A stretch of DNA of 64,000 nucleotides from Stenogyne calaminthoides. Taxonomy: Eukaryota; Streptophyta; Magnoliopsida; Lamiales; Lamiaceae. The first letter of the stretch is position 1. Each line of letters starts with the position of its first letter. This document shows positions 46,698 to 57,257 of this stretch, one piece after another. The position numbers were made by a program, and so were the translations under genes. Below the pieces are notes generated by a model. The model was not told the origin of the DNA, did no database searches, and worked only from the letters and a program-made list of their open reading frames with translations. The stretch is taken from contig JBBCBC010000012.1 in NCBI GenBank assembly GCA_037126765.1, forward strand, positions 14,136,001 through 14,200,000, read 5' to 3'.

Positions 46698-48550
46698 TGT
46701 AGGTCCCGAACGGGTTTTGTGAGGGCGGAAGTCTAGAGGGGAGGGGTGAATAGACTTCCAAAACTTTTCGTCTTGGATCGGTGTGAACTGCATTACCGTC
46801 GAGTGCTTAGTGTATCGGTTTAGATCGATGTTCAATCTTACCGAGTGTGCCGAGGGCGGTCGATTTTGATATCTATCGAACTTAAACTGAATGGTGCGGG
46901 AAGCTTGTTTTTACCCGTGTGAAAAACTAGTTTTATCAATCAGATTCTTAAGTCAGTTTTCAACCAGTTGACTGAAGTGTCAATCTGATCAAATCAGTTG
47001 CTTGGTGCAGACTGAGCTTAACTTTAGAATATGTATGCAGTTTAAACTCAGTTGAGTGACTTGTGTAAAGCGATAAGAAAGCAAGTAAATGCACACAAGA
47101 CTTTTTATAGTGGTTCGGACGAAACCCGTCCTACATCCACTCTTCCCTTAACACAGGGGAACCTTAACCTACTTTAACCTGCGGGACTTATATCCTTTTC
47201 AGGATGGCCGAGATGTTTACCGAGTTCCCACTCTTACAAACTTAACCTGCGGGACTTATATCCTTTTCAGGATGGCCGAGATGTTTACCGAGTTCCCACT
47301 CAAGCTTAACCTAAGGGACTTATATCCTTTTCAGGATAGCCGAGATGTTTATCGAGTTCCCACTCTACAACGTAACCAGCGGGACTTATATCCTACAAAG
47401 AGGATAGCCGAGATGTTTAATGAGTTCCCACTCTACAGACTTGACCTAACTTGCGTTTGGGTAAAGAATTATTGAGGGTTCCAACTGGAAATCTATCCTG
47501 GTGCTTTTAGTTAGCCAAAATGCTAGTGGATAGGATTTCTTGCTAAGAACTATGGGATGAACACTCTTAAGAATAATCTTCAGATGTAGTGTTCTTTTGA
47601 GTGGAGATTTGTTGTAGCTTTAGCTTCTTTTGCGATGTCTCCGCGTTTGTTCTTGCGTTTTCACTTGTTAGTCCTTTTTGGTCCTATGTCGGTCCTGTTC
47701 TTCAAAATGAAGATCGATCCCATTTTATAGACCTCGAAATCAAAGAACCGTTGGAGAGTAATTTGAATTTCGGGCTATATTAGGTAGGTTGTAGGATATG
47801 ATTGTGACGTGTTGTGATTTGCGGTGTGGCCGTAGGCATGATTAGCGCCATTTTTGTCTGCAACGTCGTATCCCGTATTGTCAGCTCTTTTTGTGCACGT
47901 GTCGCTTTCTCCTTGGCTTCGCGAGGTGGCACTTTAGAAATTTGTCCGTTAGACGATTGATATTCCTTTTGAAGAGGATTCGTCTTATGCGGTGTATCTT
48001 TTTGATTGTCACCAGTGTGAGTGACTTGATCAAATAACTGATCAGTCTACCTTATTGAGTCTTCAGTTGCACATTGTCTTAGCTTCAATATGCAGACTCT
48101 GCTGAAAGTAGGTCTTCAGGTCTTTTGATCTTCAGGTGTCTCTGAGCCTCAGTGTATTCAATCGTACTGAGTCTTCAGGTTTGATGTTGAGTCTTCAGGT
48201 TCATCTGAGTCTTCAGTGTTATCTGAGTCTTCAGGTTCATCTGAGTCTTTAGGTTCTTCTGATTCTTCAGTGTCTTCTTGTCTTCACCTGATCTTCTAAC
48301 TTCTTGTCTTTTGATTTGCGCTTAGTCTTCTGATCATATGACCTTCTCTGGGTCATCTGATACTTCGACCTGACCTATACATATTGAGTTCCCCCTCAAT
48401 ATGTGACCTATCTTTTACATCAGCTATCTATACATTTTAGCTGGTCATCTTATTCTGATTCTAAGTCATCGATCGGTTTAATGTGTTTGATGGTCCTATT
48501 ACAACCTGTTTTGGAACTTCCATCAAAACTAAATTACATATTTCCCAACA
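46698..48550 (-). repeat. Element D 5' LTR
   Basis: Starts TGTAGGTCCCGAACGGGTTT and ends TTTCCCAACA in plus-strand reading. It has the GGGACTTATATCC repeat block at about 47187-47440 and a TATA box (reverse complement CATTTTATAG, 47721-47730). Confidence 0.9.
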
Positions 48551-48555
48551 TTTAG

Positions 48556-49363
48556 GGTTTTCGAGTGCTTCAATTTTGCAAGAATACGAATGAGCTCTTG
48601 AGTTGCTGAAATTTCCCGTAACCTCTCAATGGTGAAGGTCACTGGTATTTATAGGCAACTTCTCCAACGTCACTCTTTGAAAAACTATCTGTTGGAAGAG
48701 ATAGCGTCAAGAGTTTCCTCTTCTGGTTATTGATGAACGACTATTTTTAGGGTTTGAACACTCCTCGCATGTTTTAGGCAATATCGACCATGTAGCCAAT
48801 CACCAATTTTAGCGATGCGAACATAGTACTCTTGACAAAATTCGAAGTCTGTCGTTTTCGATGTCGATAAAAAAGTCATGTGTTGTCTTCCTCTGATTGG
48901 TTCTTGTCTTCAGTGAATGTAGACAAACAAAACGACTCTTTTGGGTCAATCTCTCTGAATGAGACCACCTTATACAACACTTAGACTTATTTCCTTTTGT
49001 CTGCACTTGAATATTTTGGGCAATATCTATTCTTCTGAAAATGTTCGTTTTCCTCAGTTTTGTATGTATTCAGATAGATATTTCTTCAGTGCCTCTGAAC
49101 ATTCAGGTCTTCCGGATCCTCGATAACTTCTTGAATCTTCAATAACCGAGTCTTGATTCTTGATAACCACGAGTCTTGATTCTTTTTCATGATTTTCAAT
49201 ATCTAACCTGATTTTAATATCTGCTGACTATACACGGTGCAGATATCTTCCTGAACAATCTATACTGAAACCTGACTCGGACTATCAAGATTATCCTGAA
49301 CATGTCATACTCAGGGGTTTTGGGATCTAATCAAAACTTCTTTATTGAATTCATCTCCCAACA
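48556..49363 (-). repeat. Element B 5' LTR, distal part
   Basis: Continues the LTR cut at 29251. It matches the first 800 bp of the LTR of A (for example GGGTTTTCGAGTGCTTCAA and the AGTATGACATGTTCAGGATA region) and ends CTCCCAACA at 49363. Confidence 0.85.
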
Positions 49364-50337
49364 TGTGCCCAGTGTGTTTATTTTTTTGTTGATGTTATTT
49401 TCTTATGCTTGTATTTAATTTGTTTAAATATGTTTGCATGAGGATTTTGTTGTGCATGAAAATTCTCGTTTTTAAAAAATTACTAAGTATGCTTAAATAA
49501 TTAATTGACAATTTCATTCCGGATAATAAAATTGAATTAATTTTTTACCTCCATAATTTATTTATTTGTGAATTCTTTTGGAGAAATCCCCCTAAGGGAC
49601 GGCCAAAAGAAAGCTTTCACATGAATAAATTCTCAAAATGATGATTGTGAATTATTATTTGTGGCGATGATGACCCTCCCAAGAGGCTCGTTCAAAATGA
49701 AATAATAATTATGTATTTAATCATGGTTATTACTTAGGTATAAAATTGATATGCGTATACTTCGCCGAAGTCCCTGTCAATTTTATATTGGTAAAGTGGG
49801 AGCCAACTATTAATTTTTTTTGAATTAAAGGTTTGTAACTATTCTTGTTTGTAACCTGCTTAAATGTGTTTTAAATGATGACCCACCCACGTGGCTCATT
49901 TAAACTATTTTAAGATGTTGGCTGATGCATGTTCATATTTTTTTGAGATTTTAATATGATTCATGTCATCGAATTATGTGATAATTTTGTGTTATTAATA
50001 CGAAATGTATGTTTATTTTCAGTATCATCATGTTGCAACCTTTTAATCCACTGTTCAATATACTTAAAGACAATTTGCTTACTGGAGAGAATTTTGTTGA
50101 TTGGTATCGTAAACTTACTATTGTCCTAATCGCATAACATCATAACTGGGTTCTTACTGCACCTAAACCTGACAAGCCAACTGACGAGTTTAGCAAATCG
50201 GATAAGAAGGATTATATTGACTGGGAGCGGTCCAACGAAATGGCAAAGTGTACCATCTTGGCTTCAATGTCAGATGTGTTGCAACACCAACACCAACACC
50301 AAAACGTTGAAACTGCTGCGGACATCATGAAAAATCT
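49364..50337 (+). pseudogene. Element F leader and start of gag, truncated
   Basis: 49364-50029 is an AT-rich leader. From 50030 a plus-strand Gag start reads MLQPFNPLFNILKDNLLTGE, then a stop after IVLIA, then WVLTAPKPDKP and MAKCTILASMSDVL, ending at IMKNLKV. This is a Ty1-copia Gag N-terminus of the UBN2 type. It stops abruptly where a minus-strand integrase fragment (element C) begins. The rest of F and its 3' LTR are missing. Confidence 0.65.
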
Positions 50338-52160
50338 TAAAGTGATATTTCAAACAGGGTTCGGTTTCTCCTCTCGGACACTCCATTCATTTGGGGTGTG
50401 CCGGGAGGAGTCCATTGAGATTGGATTTCATGCAACTTCAGATAATCGGTGAATTCATAGCTAAGATATTCTTCTCCTCGATCTGATCGAAGAGTCTTAA
50501 TACCCTTACCAAGATGTTTCTCTACTTCAGCTTTATACTCTTTGAATTTCTCAAAAGATTCGGATTTGTGTTTCATTAGATACACATACCCGAAGCTAAA
50601 GAAGTCATTAGTAAAAGTTATGAAGTAATCGAAGTGACCCCTAGTTAGAGTGGGCAATGGTCCACAAACGTCACTGTGGATCAACTCTAGAACTTCCTTG
50701 GCACGAACCCCTTTCCCAGAAAAGGGTTTGCTGATAATTTTGCCCTTAAGACAATATTCACAATTTCCATAAGACTCAAAGTCGAATGGGGTTAAGTAGT
50801 TTAACTTTCTTAACCTTGCAATTCTTTTCTCATTTGCATGACCAAGTCTACAATGCCACAAGTAAATTGGGTTTTCATGATTACTAAGTTTGAGTCTTTT
50901 ATTTTGTATATTAAGATTATTATATCCACAATGCAACAAATATAAACCATTAGATAAAGGAGAATTTCCATACACATCACCATTAAGCGAAAAATAACAA
51001 TTATTGTTTGCAAAATGGAAGGAAAAATCTTCAATATCCAACATCGGAATAGAAATAATATTGTGGGTAATAGAAGGAACAAAATAACAACTATTCAGTT
51101 CAATTCTAAAACCAGAGGGTAAATCTAAAATGTAAACACCAACACGTTCAACGGCAACTCTTGCTCCATTCCCAACGTGTAAAGCGACTTCACCTGGCCT
51201 AACTGCCCTGCTATCCTTGAGACCCTGCACATTTATACAAATGTGTGAGCCACAACCTGTATCTAATACCCAGCAGTTACTATCATTTGTGGACATGTTT
51301 ATCTCAATAACAAACATACATGTTCTAGAGGTTGAGACACGTTGTGTCCTCTTTTCAGCTACTAGAACCTTGCAGTCTTTCTTCCAATGCCCCTTCTGCT
51401 TGCAGTGGAGGCATACATCTTTGTCCACCCTCTCCTTCTTTTGAATTCCACCTTTAGGCTTAAGGAAGCTTGGTTTGGAGACTTTCTTTGCCTTGCCTCT
51501 TCGCTTCTTCTTTCCTTTCGGAGCAGAAGAAGTAGAGACACTCACCATGAGCACGAGCTTTTCCTTAGCAGTGGAAGACTCAAAGGTCTTTAGCATGTTG
51601 TGCAGCTCCAGCATGGTCGATTCCGTCTTATTCATATTGAAGTTTACCACAAAATTCGAATATGAATTGGGAAGCGACTGAAGAATGGCGTAAACAACAA
51701 TATTGGTCTTGAGCTCAATGCCCAGACGACCAAGTTTCTCGATTAACCCAATCATCTTCAACACATGAGGAGAAACCTTCCCTCCCTCAGACAGTCGGCA
51801 TTTGAACAGATCTCTCTTCACTTCATCAATCTCGGAACGAGATTCAGAATCAAAGAGATCCTTCAGATGTTTTATCATCTCGGAGGGAAGCATCTTCTCA
51901 TGTTACCTTTGCAATTCGGGAGTCATCCAAAGTAGCATAACACAATGAGCCTAGGAAGCATCCTTTTGATGCTTCTTCTGAGCTCAGCGTCAAATGCATC
52001 AGCTTCTTCAGTACCAGCCTCCGGGGTAGCATGATGTATCCAACACGTACTCAATCTTTTCTTGCCTGAGCACCAAACGAACATTTTGGTGTCAGTCGAG
52101 AAAGTTTGGCCCAACCAATTTGTTCGTTTCCAAAATGCTTCTCAATGACAAGTTATTCAT
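50337..52160 (-). pseudogene. Element C gag-protease-integrase fragment
   Basis: A 518-codon open frame (51893-50337) after a degenerate Gag start (MNNLSLRSILETNKLVGPNF, about 52160-51900, with stops and frameshifts). It holds a Gag C-part with SEGGKVSPHVLKMIGLIEKL, a CCHC knuckle CLHCKQKGHWKKDC, protease WVLDTGCGSHIC, the integrase zinc region WHCRLGHANEKR ... CEYCLKGK, the core HSDVCGPL and RSDRGEEY, and NGVSERRNRTL. The frame ends just after the integrase glutamate; RT and RNase H are lost. Different from the SIRE-like elements: shorter Gag, no coiled coil. Confidence 0.85.
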
Positions 52161-53703
52161 TTCAACAATCCTAGAGAAATAAAATAGAACGGGAATTAAA
52201 ACACATAATTCCTATGATCAATATTTAGCAATCAAAACAAATATAGCCTATATATTCAGAAAAAAATATTCAGCAATCAAAACAAATTCCATTATTTTCA
52301 CTTACTTAACGACCTCATCGGAAAAATACGAATTTATATCAAATATAAATTATAATGGACTAGGATCCACATTACTACCATCATAATCCCAGGGAGGGCT
52401 GATCATTACAATAACATAATTGGTAGGTCTCCAAACCAATTGCAAAACTTCAATTCCTAGTTTATCGAACCTAGTTCGACTGATGTCCCTTAACTTTTGT
52501 TCCTCGCGAGGGCTAGCGAAACAAAATTAAGTTGGTTTAAAACCATCAAACCCTAAACCCTAAAACGCGTTAACTAATTTAAACAAATAAATAAATCAAC
52601 TAAGTGGGTTTTAATGAATCCTTTTAAAAATGAATTTCAAGTTCAATATAAAACTCAATTTTAAGATTATTAAAATCAATTAATCAAATTAATTGTTATT
52701 GGTTCAACCATTATTTAATTTCAGAATTAAACTTAATAAAATTTTCAAAATAAAATTTTAATTTATTTCTTTCGGGGGCTCAGGTGTAATTTCTAAAATT
52801 GCACTGGAGGGCCTGTCTCAAATCGAATTTGCAAAACAACCCTCCTACATCATAACCCTTCCAAATCAAGTCCAATCCGAAAAATCGTACACCCAAATAC
52901 CCAAAATTTAGATTAATCAGTTTCATCATCATCCGAATAACAACAAATCAAGTCCAATTAATCGGTCCCATCATAATTCGAACAACAACCAAAACCAAAA
53001 ACCGGTTCAGAAGAAGGGGTTCGAAGAACAAGGGCGAATCTAACAGGGCAAAGCGACGCGCATTGCAAGTTGAATAGGCACGAGTTGCCACTGTCGCTCG
53101 TCGTGTGCGGGTGACTCCCCACCGTGAAAGTGAGAGAGACGGAACGGACGCGTACTGAGTCGCGGCCCCTTTAATTGAACTGGTTCGAAACTAGAACGAG
53201 GAAGATGATTGAGTCAGTGGCCTGCTGCCACTGGTTCGTCTCGATTCTATTGGCGTGCCACCTTGAAATGCATCGAGACGGACATGGCGGTCAAGTCTCG
53301 AAAGAGTTCAAGCATTGGCAACTCAAAATCGGGATGAATCGGTGGCGCACCGCCACGAAATGAGCCGAAGAGAGGGCGCACCACCATGAATAGATACGAA
53401 AACCAGGGACCTCGCCTTGAAGATGATGTTGCAACGGCGAGCCGCTAACGCCACAAGCGAAGACGCTGTCGTGAGGGTGGCTAAGCGCCGACCTTCAGAC
53501 GCGCGAGTACCCATTTGTTGGGAAAGGAGCGTCTCGTTTAATTCCCGAAAGGAAAACCCTAAATTAGGGCGAAGGGGATGAGCGAGCCGGCGAAATAAAT
53601 AAGGAGAAGGGGTGCGGTTTATCAAATAAGTCGTGCCCCATAGTTTAAAAAAATTAATTTTAAAACTAAATTTTAATTATGCAATTAAAAACAAGAGCCT
53701 GAA
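52161..53703 (-). other. Leader region of element C with a GC-rich block
   Basis: About 1.5 kb between the primer site and Gag. 52170-52980 is AT-rich; 53000-53640 is markedly GC-rich and contains repeated GCCACTGTC/GCGCACCACC-like motifs. It may be acquired sequence. No reliable frame. Confidence 0.4.
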
Positions 53704-53715
53704 GCTCTGATACTA
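53704..53715 (-). other. Element C primer-binding site
   Basis: TAGTATCAGAGC on the minus strand, one mismatch to the tRNA-iMet site, directly next to the LTR. Confidence 0.75.
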
Positions 53716-53716
53716 C

Positions 53717-55186
53717 TGTTGGAATATTGAGACACGTAAACACGTAATACATGCGCAGCAGAAATAAACAGTTCACAAACAACGAACAGTTAATTGCATA
53801 AATGAGTACGAATAAACATAACAAGAAATCTTATAGTAATTCGAAAGCAAATTTCTCAACTATGGTATCCACGTAATCCCCGTTCACGGACTTGCACAGA
53901 ATTGCCAGCTTTGAATCTCGAGACGAATTTGCTAGAAAAATTCGAACTCTAGATTTTATGGAGAAAATATGAACACTTGTATTATGAATTCTCAAGAGCT
54001 CATATATATAAGGGAGACACAACTTAAATTTAAAGCTAACCTGATTAGGAAATAAAATCCCTAATCTTGTAAAATTAAATCTCATAGATTTGATTCCCAT
54101 ATATAAAATCTCTACGGATTTAATTCCCATGTATATCAAATTTCTACGGATTTGATTCAATATATATTAAATCCTATAATAATATTTCATATATTATTAT
54201 TGGGAATCCTATTTAATTAAATTCAATTTAATTAAATATTAATAATAATTAATTCCAAATTAATCTATTATTAATTCTCCATAAATTAAATATTAAATCC
54301 AATTTAACATTTAATCAACCAACTATAATCCGTAAAAGGAAACTACTTGTTGTGTGACCCATTTGCCCTCATATATCGAGCAATTAGTCAACTAACTGTC
54401 TTAATTGAACCCTAGACAATAAATCAGACATTCTCAATATATGAGGTACGTTGCGAGAAACGTGCAACTACCTGTAACTGAAACGTGGGCTATTGCGATT
54501 TCCTCCTTCATTTAGGAATACTCGATTAGTCTTGAACATGATGAAATGTCTATTCAAATAACTTAATCATGTTATCTCTAATCACTAATTGGTCACTTAT
54601 GTCACACTTGGCCATAAAGTCCAAGTTGACGTGCATTGGTCAATGACTTTGATCCAATTATGATGAGAAGATGAGTATTATCTCTAAATCTCATATTCTT
54701 GGCTCAACTACCACGCACATGCACTTCGTGATGAACTCAATACAAGCCATATCTACCCATGGAAGGGTGCAAGCATCGGTCATGGTCAAAGTTCATCACT
54801 CAACACATGTCATGCGTATTGACCTCAAGTCAAAGGAGTATCGCATCGCTCCCACTAACCGAGACACCTGTAGATACATATAGTGGAACTACATCAAACG
54901 GTTTCTCGGATGGGTATACCAATACCCTCTAAGGTATTTGTGCATCCATAATGAGATACCTAGTATCTCGTAGTAAGTGAGATCTTACTACACTCTCTAA
55001 GAGTATGATGCAAATCGCACACTAATCTCAATTGCATCATCAATATTCCATTCTTGATGATCCTCGATCGAGGCTATTTGAGAATCATGCTTAAGTCATC
55101 TGAGTTCTCACAACCTCAATGACAGCAATGACTAAAGGGAACACAGATAAGAACAAATGCAAACAATCAAACATAATATTCTAACA
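53717..55186 (-). repeat. Element C 5' LTR
   Basis: 1470 bp, TGTTGGAATATT ... AATATTCTAACA: 12-bp imperfect inverted ends with TG...CA. Followed inward by the primer site, which fixes its identity as the 5' LTR on the minus strand. The partner 3' LTR is not in the window. Confidence 0.75.
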
Positions 55187-55680
55187 AGTGTAATGTCATA
55201 CATTTAATATTAAATAAATAATAATATTAAACCAATACTGAATATTATCTTAGCATTATGTCCTTACAATGGATTGTCTCTGTGACACTAACACTAACAT
55301 AATGAGTCGTGTGGTTATAACGAGTATTATTATATGTACAATTACTACTTATTAATTAGTTTATTTAAGGATATTAATATTTATATATTAAGTAATTAAT
55401 AATTAAAAAATAGTGTAAATATAATTTTGATTTTTTGTTTTACCAAAATTTTAAATTCTTAAAACCGAATCGAAAACCGAAAACCAAAATTTTTATATTT
55501 TAAAATCGAAACCAGAATATTTAATTGAAAATCGAACCAAATTTAATATTTAGATTTATTTCGATTCGGTGGTTCAATTTTGACATATTTTTGCTCACCC
55601 CTATAATTAATTATAACCAAGATATAATCTAATTCTTGAATAAGTAATCCTATCATTGAGAATCTCAATTTTTAACTTCT

Positions 55681-56056
55681 AATTTCATTTGATAGCTCAA
55701 TTATAAATGCAAGTCCATCATTTCTTATGTTCTACTCCCTCCGTCTCATGATTATTGCAATACTTGTCTTATTTGGACGTTCAAACATTACTGTAACACT
55801 CCCAAAATACCCACTAAAAGTCAATATCTCCACCTTTGATTACTCACAATACTCCTTTATTACACTCAAACCCACTTTTTTTTTTTTTTTTTTTTAGTTT
55901 GCGGTCCAATTTTAGTGTTGCAGTCTTTCCGGGATGGATGGAGTAGTATATTGTAATTACAACAAGTTTAATAAGGTACATTTCACATATAGTTTCTCAA
56001 GTGATCAAGTGTGTTGAGATCGTACTGGCTAGCATCATCCGAAACAACTTATAATC
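55681..56056. repeat. Local duplication, copy 1 (split by a Stowaway MITE)
   Basis: Starts AATTTCATTTGATAGCTCAA and includes GTTGAGATCGTACTGGCTAG. The same sequence lies at 56774-56948 without the MITE. Confidence 0.75.
55735..55943. mobile_element. Stowaway-type MITE
   Basis: 209 bp, starting CTCCCTCCGTCTCATGATTA and ending GGGATGGATGGAG, flanked by TA on both sides (55733-55734 and 55944-55945). CTCCCTCCGT ends with a TA duplication are typical of Stowaway (Tc1/mariner) MITEs. The duplicated copy at 56774 shows the empty site. Confidence 0.8.
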
Positions 56057-56773
56057 TATGTTTTAAAAAGCGGATCGGACCGATCGTTCATCAGTTGCTT
56101 GAAACGGACGACAATCCGCTCGGTCATGAATCGCTTGAAACGGCGAGAAGCGGCGCGAACTGGTGACCGGTTGAACTGGTCGTTCGCCAGTTCGCCTGAA
56201 TTTAAAAAAAAAAAAACTGAATATTTGCGAACAGATTTAGGCACGCCGGCGGTAGCTTCCTCGGTGGCGATGACGACAAGCTCTTCTCTTAATGGAGTTG
56301 CTAAGAAACCACTTTATTTTTCTTGCAGAATGTTTGCCCTGTTCTTCCCCCGTGGCGCAGCCACAGAAATGTTTTTTTAGGATAGAATGATTAGGGTTTT
56401 GAATATTATAACTTTCTTTTCCTTTTCTAAATTATAATCGACCTTCTCAAATATACTGATGGGTCTTACTATTTTAAATTGTGGTTAAAAGGGGCTAATG
56501 GACTGAAATTTAATTAGTTAATTTAGGATTTAAATTAATGGGCCAAACTAAATTTTACACTAGGTTGGCCAGTTATTGTATGGGCCAAATGGGTTGGAGA
56601 AATAATTAGGATGGAGGTAATAAATTTTATCAATAATAAATAAATATATATAATTTATATATTACATAATTATGACGTCATAACGGCTCAACCACTAATA
56701 ATGATCGGATCGGTCGAACCCGATTCGACCGAAAGCGCTGGAGTTGTCCGGTCCGATAGTCGCTTCCACTAAT
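56057..56773. repeat. Unclassified element with CGGATCGG-rich ends
   Basis: Both ends are rich in CGGATCGGACCG/GGTCGAACC-type motifs in opposite orientation, and the sequence lies between the two copies of the local duplication. Possibly a diverged DNA transposon; ends not defined. Confidence 0.35.
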
Positions 56774-56948
56774 AATTTCATTTGATAGCTCAATTATAAA
56801 TGTGTGTATATCGTGTAAGTCCATCATTTCTTATGTTGTATATTGTAATTAAAAAACAAGTTTAAATGGGTACATTTCACATATTGTTAAAATATATCAA
56901 GTATGTTGAGATCGTACTAGCTAGCATCATCAAAAACAACTTATAATC
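56774..56948. repeat. Local duplication, copy 2
   Basis: Direct repeat of 55681-56056 minus the Stowaway MITE. Confidence 0.75.
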
Positions 56949-57257
56949 GATCTCATGTGAAATATAAAAAAATGAAGAATTAATGAACGAAATCAACACA
57001 AATGAATTTAAAAGAAAACAAATATGCATTATAGTTTATTAGTAAATTGATACATGGTTGTCCATGATACTTATCCTCATACATTCATTCCAATCCAATT
57101 CCTTCGGAATTCGGAAAATCCGAGAGACAAAGAAAGGAGGGAAATTCACAAAATGAGTTGGATAAGAAACCAAAAAACAGCAAAAAGCAGAAAAGCCTAA
57201 AGGAAACACATGAGATCATGGAGGTAGGAAACATGCATGCATATAAAATGAAAATTC
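56949..57257. other. Downstream flank of rbcS
   Basis: AT-rich. It contains the 3' untranslated region of the minus-strand rbcS gene; the polyadenylation site cannot be fixed by eye. Confidence 0.5.

Larger units (their letters stand above)
29252..48550 (-). mobile_element. Element D: second Sirevirus-like family, degenerate coding, with third ORF
   Basis: 3' LTR 29252-31087, 5' LTR 46698-48550, perfect 5-bp duplication TTTAG (29247-29251 and 48551-48555). The total is about 19.3 kb, of which 3.7 kb is element E, so about 15.6 kb on its own: very large for a copia element. Order on the minus strand: LTR, primer site, gag (with E inside), protease/integrase, RT/RNase H, 2-kb spacer, third ORF, polypurine tract, LTR. 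Coding parts are heavily frameshifted. Confidence 0.9.
16178..49363 (-). mobile_element. Element B: Sirevirus-like Ty1-copia element with one LTR, host to D1, D and E
   Basis: Minus-strand element. From right to left it has a 5' LTR (49363-48556 and 29251-28294, split by D), primer site (28291-28280, hit by solo LTR D1), gag, pol, third ORF and polypurine tract (16190-16178). The 3' LTR is absent: sequence after the tract is unrelated. Without D (with E) and D1 it is about 12.4 kb. It has the best-preserved coding regions of the window. Its right flank continues into the leader of element F, so it inserted into F. Confidence 0.85.
14748..55603. mobile_element. hAT-like DNA element split by about 40 kb of nested retroelements
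   Basis: The ends are TAGGGGTGAGCAA (14748-14760) and TTGCTCACCCCTA (55591-55603), exact inverted repeats of the hAT type. They are flanked by 8-bp TGATTAAT (14740-14747) and TAATTAAT (55604-55611), differing at one base. Inside both ends are many ACCGAA/TTCGGT subterminal motifs, common in non-autonomous hAT elements. Only about 350 bp (left) and 417 bp (right) look like original element. An alternative is two unrelated single ends, but the matching flank favours one split element. Confidence 0.65.

Noticed and set aside
53323..53625. 100-codon minus-strand frame in the leader of C
   Set aside because: GC-rich block gives long frames by chance; no start context or recognisable motif.
54671..54883. 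70-codon plus-strand frame
   Set aside because: Lies within the LTR of element C and has no similarity to a known domain.
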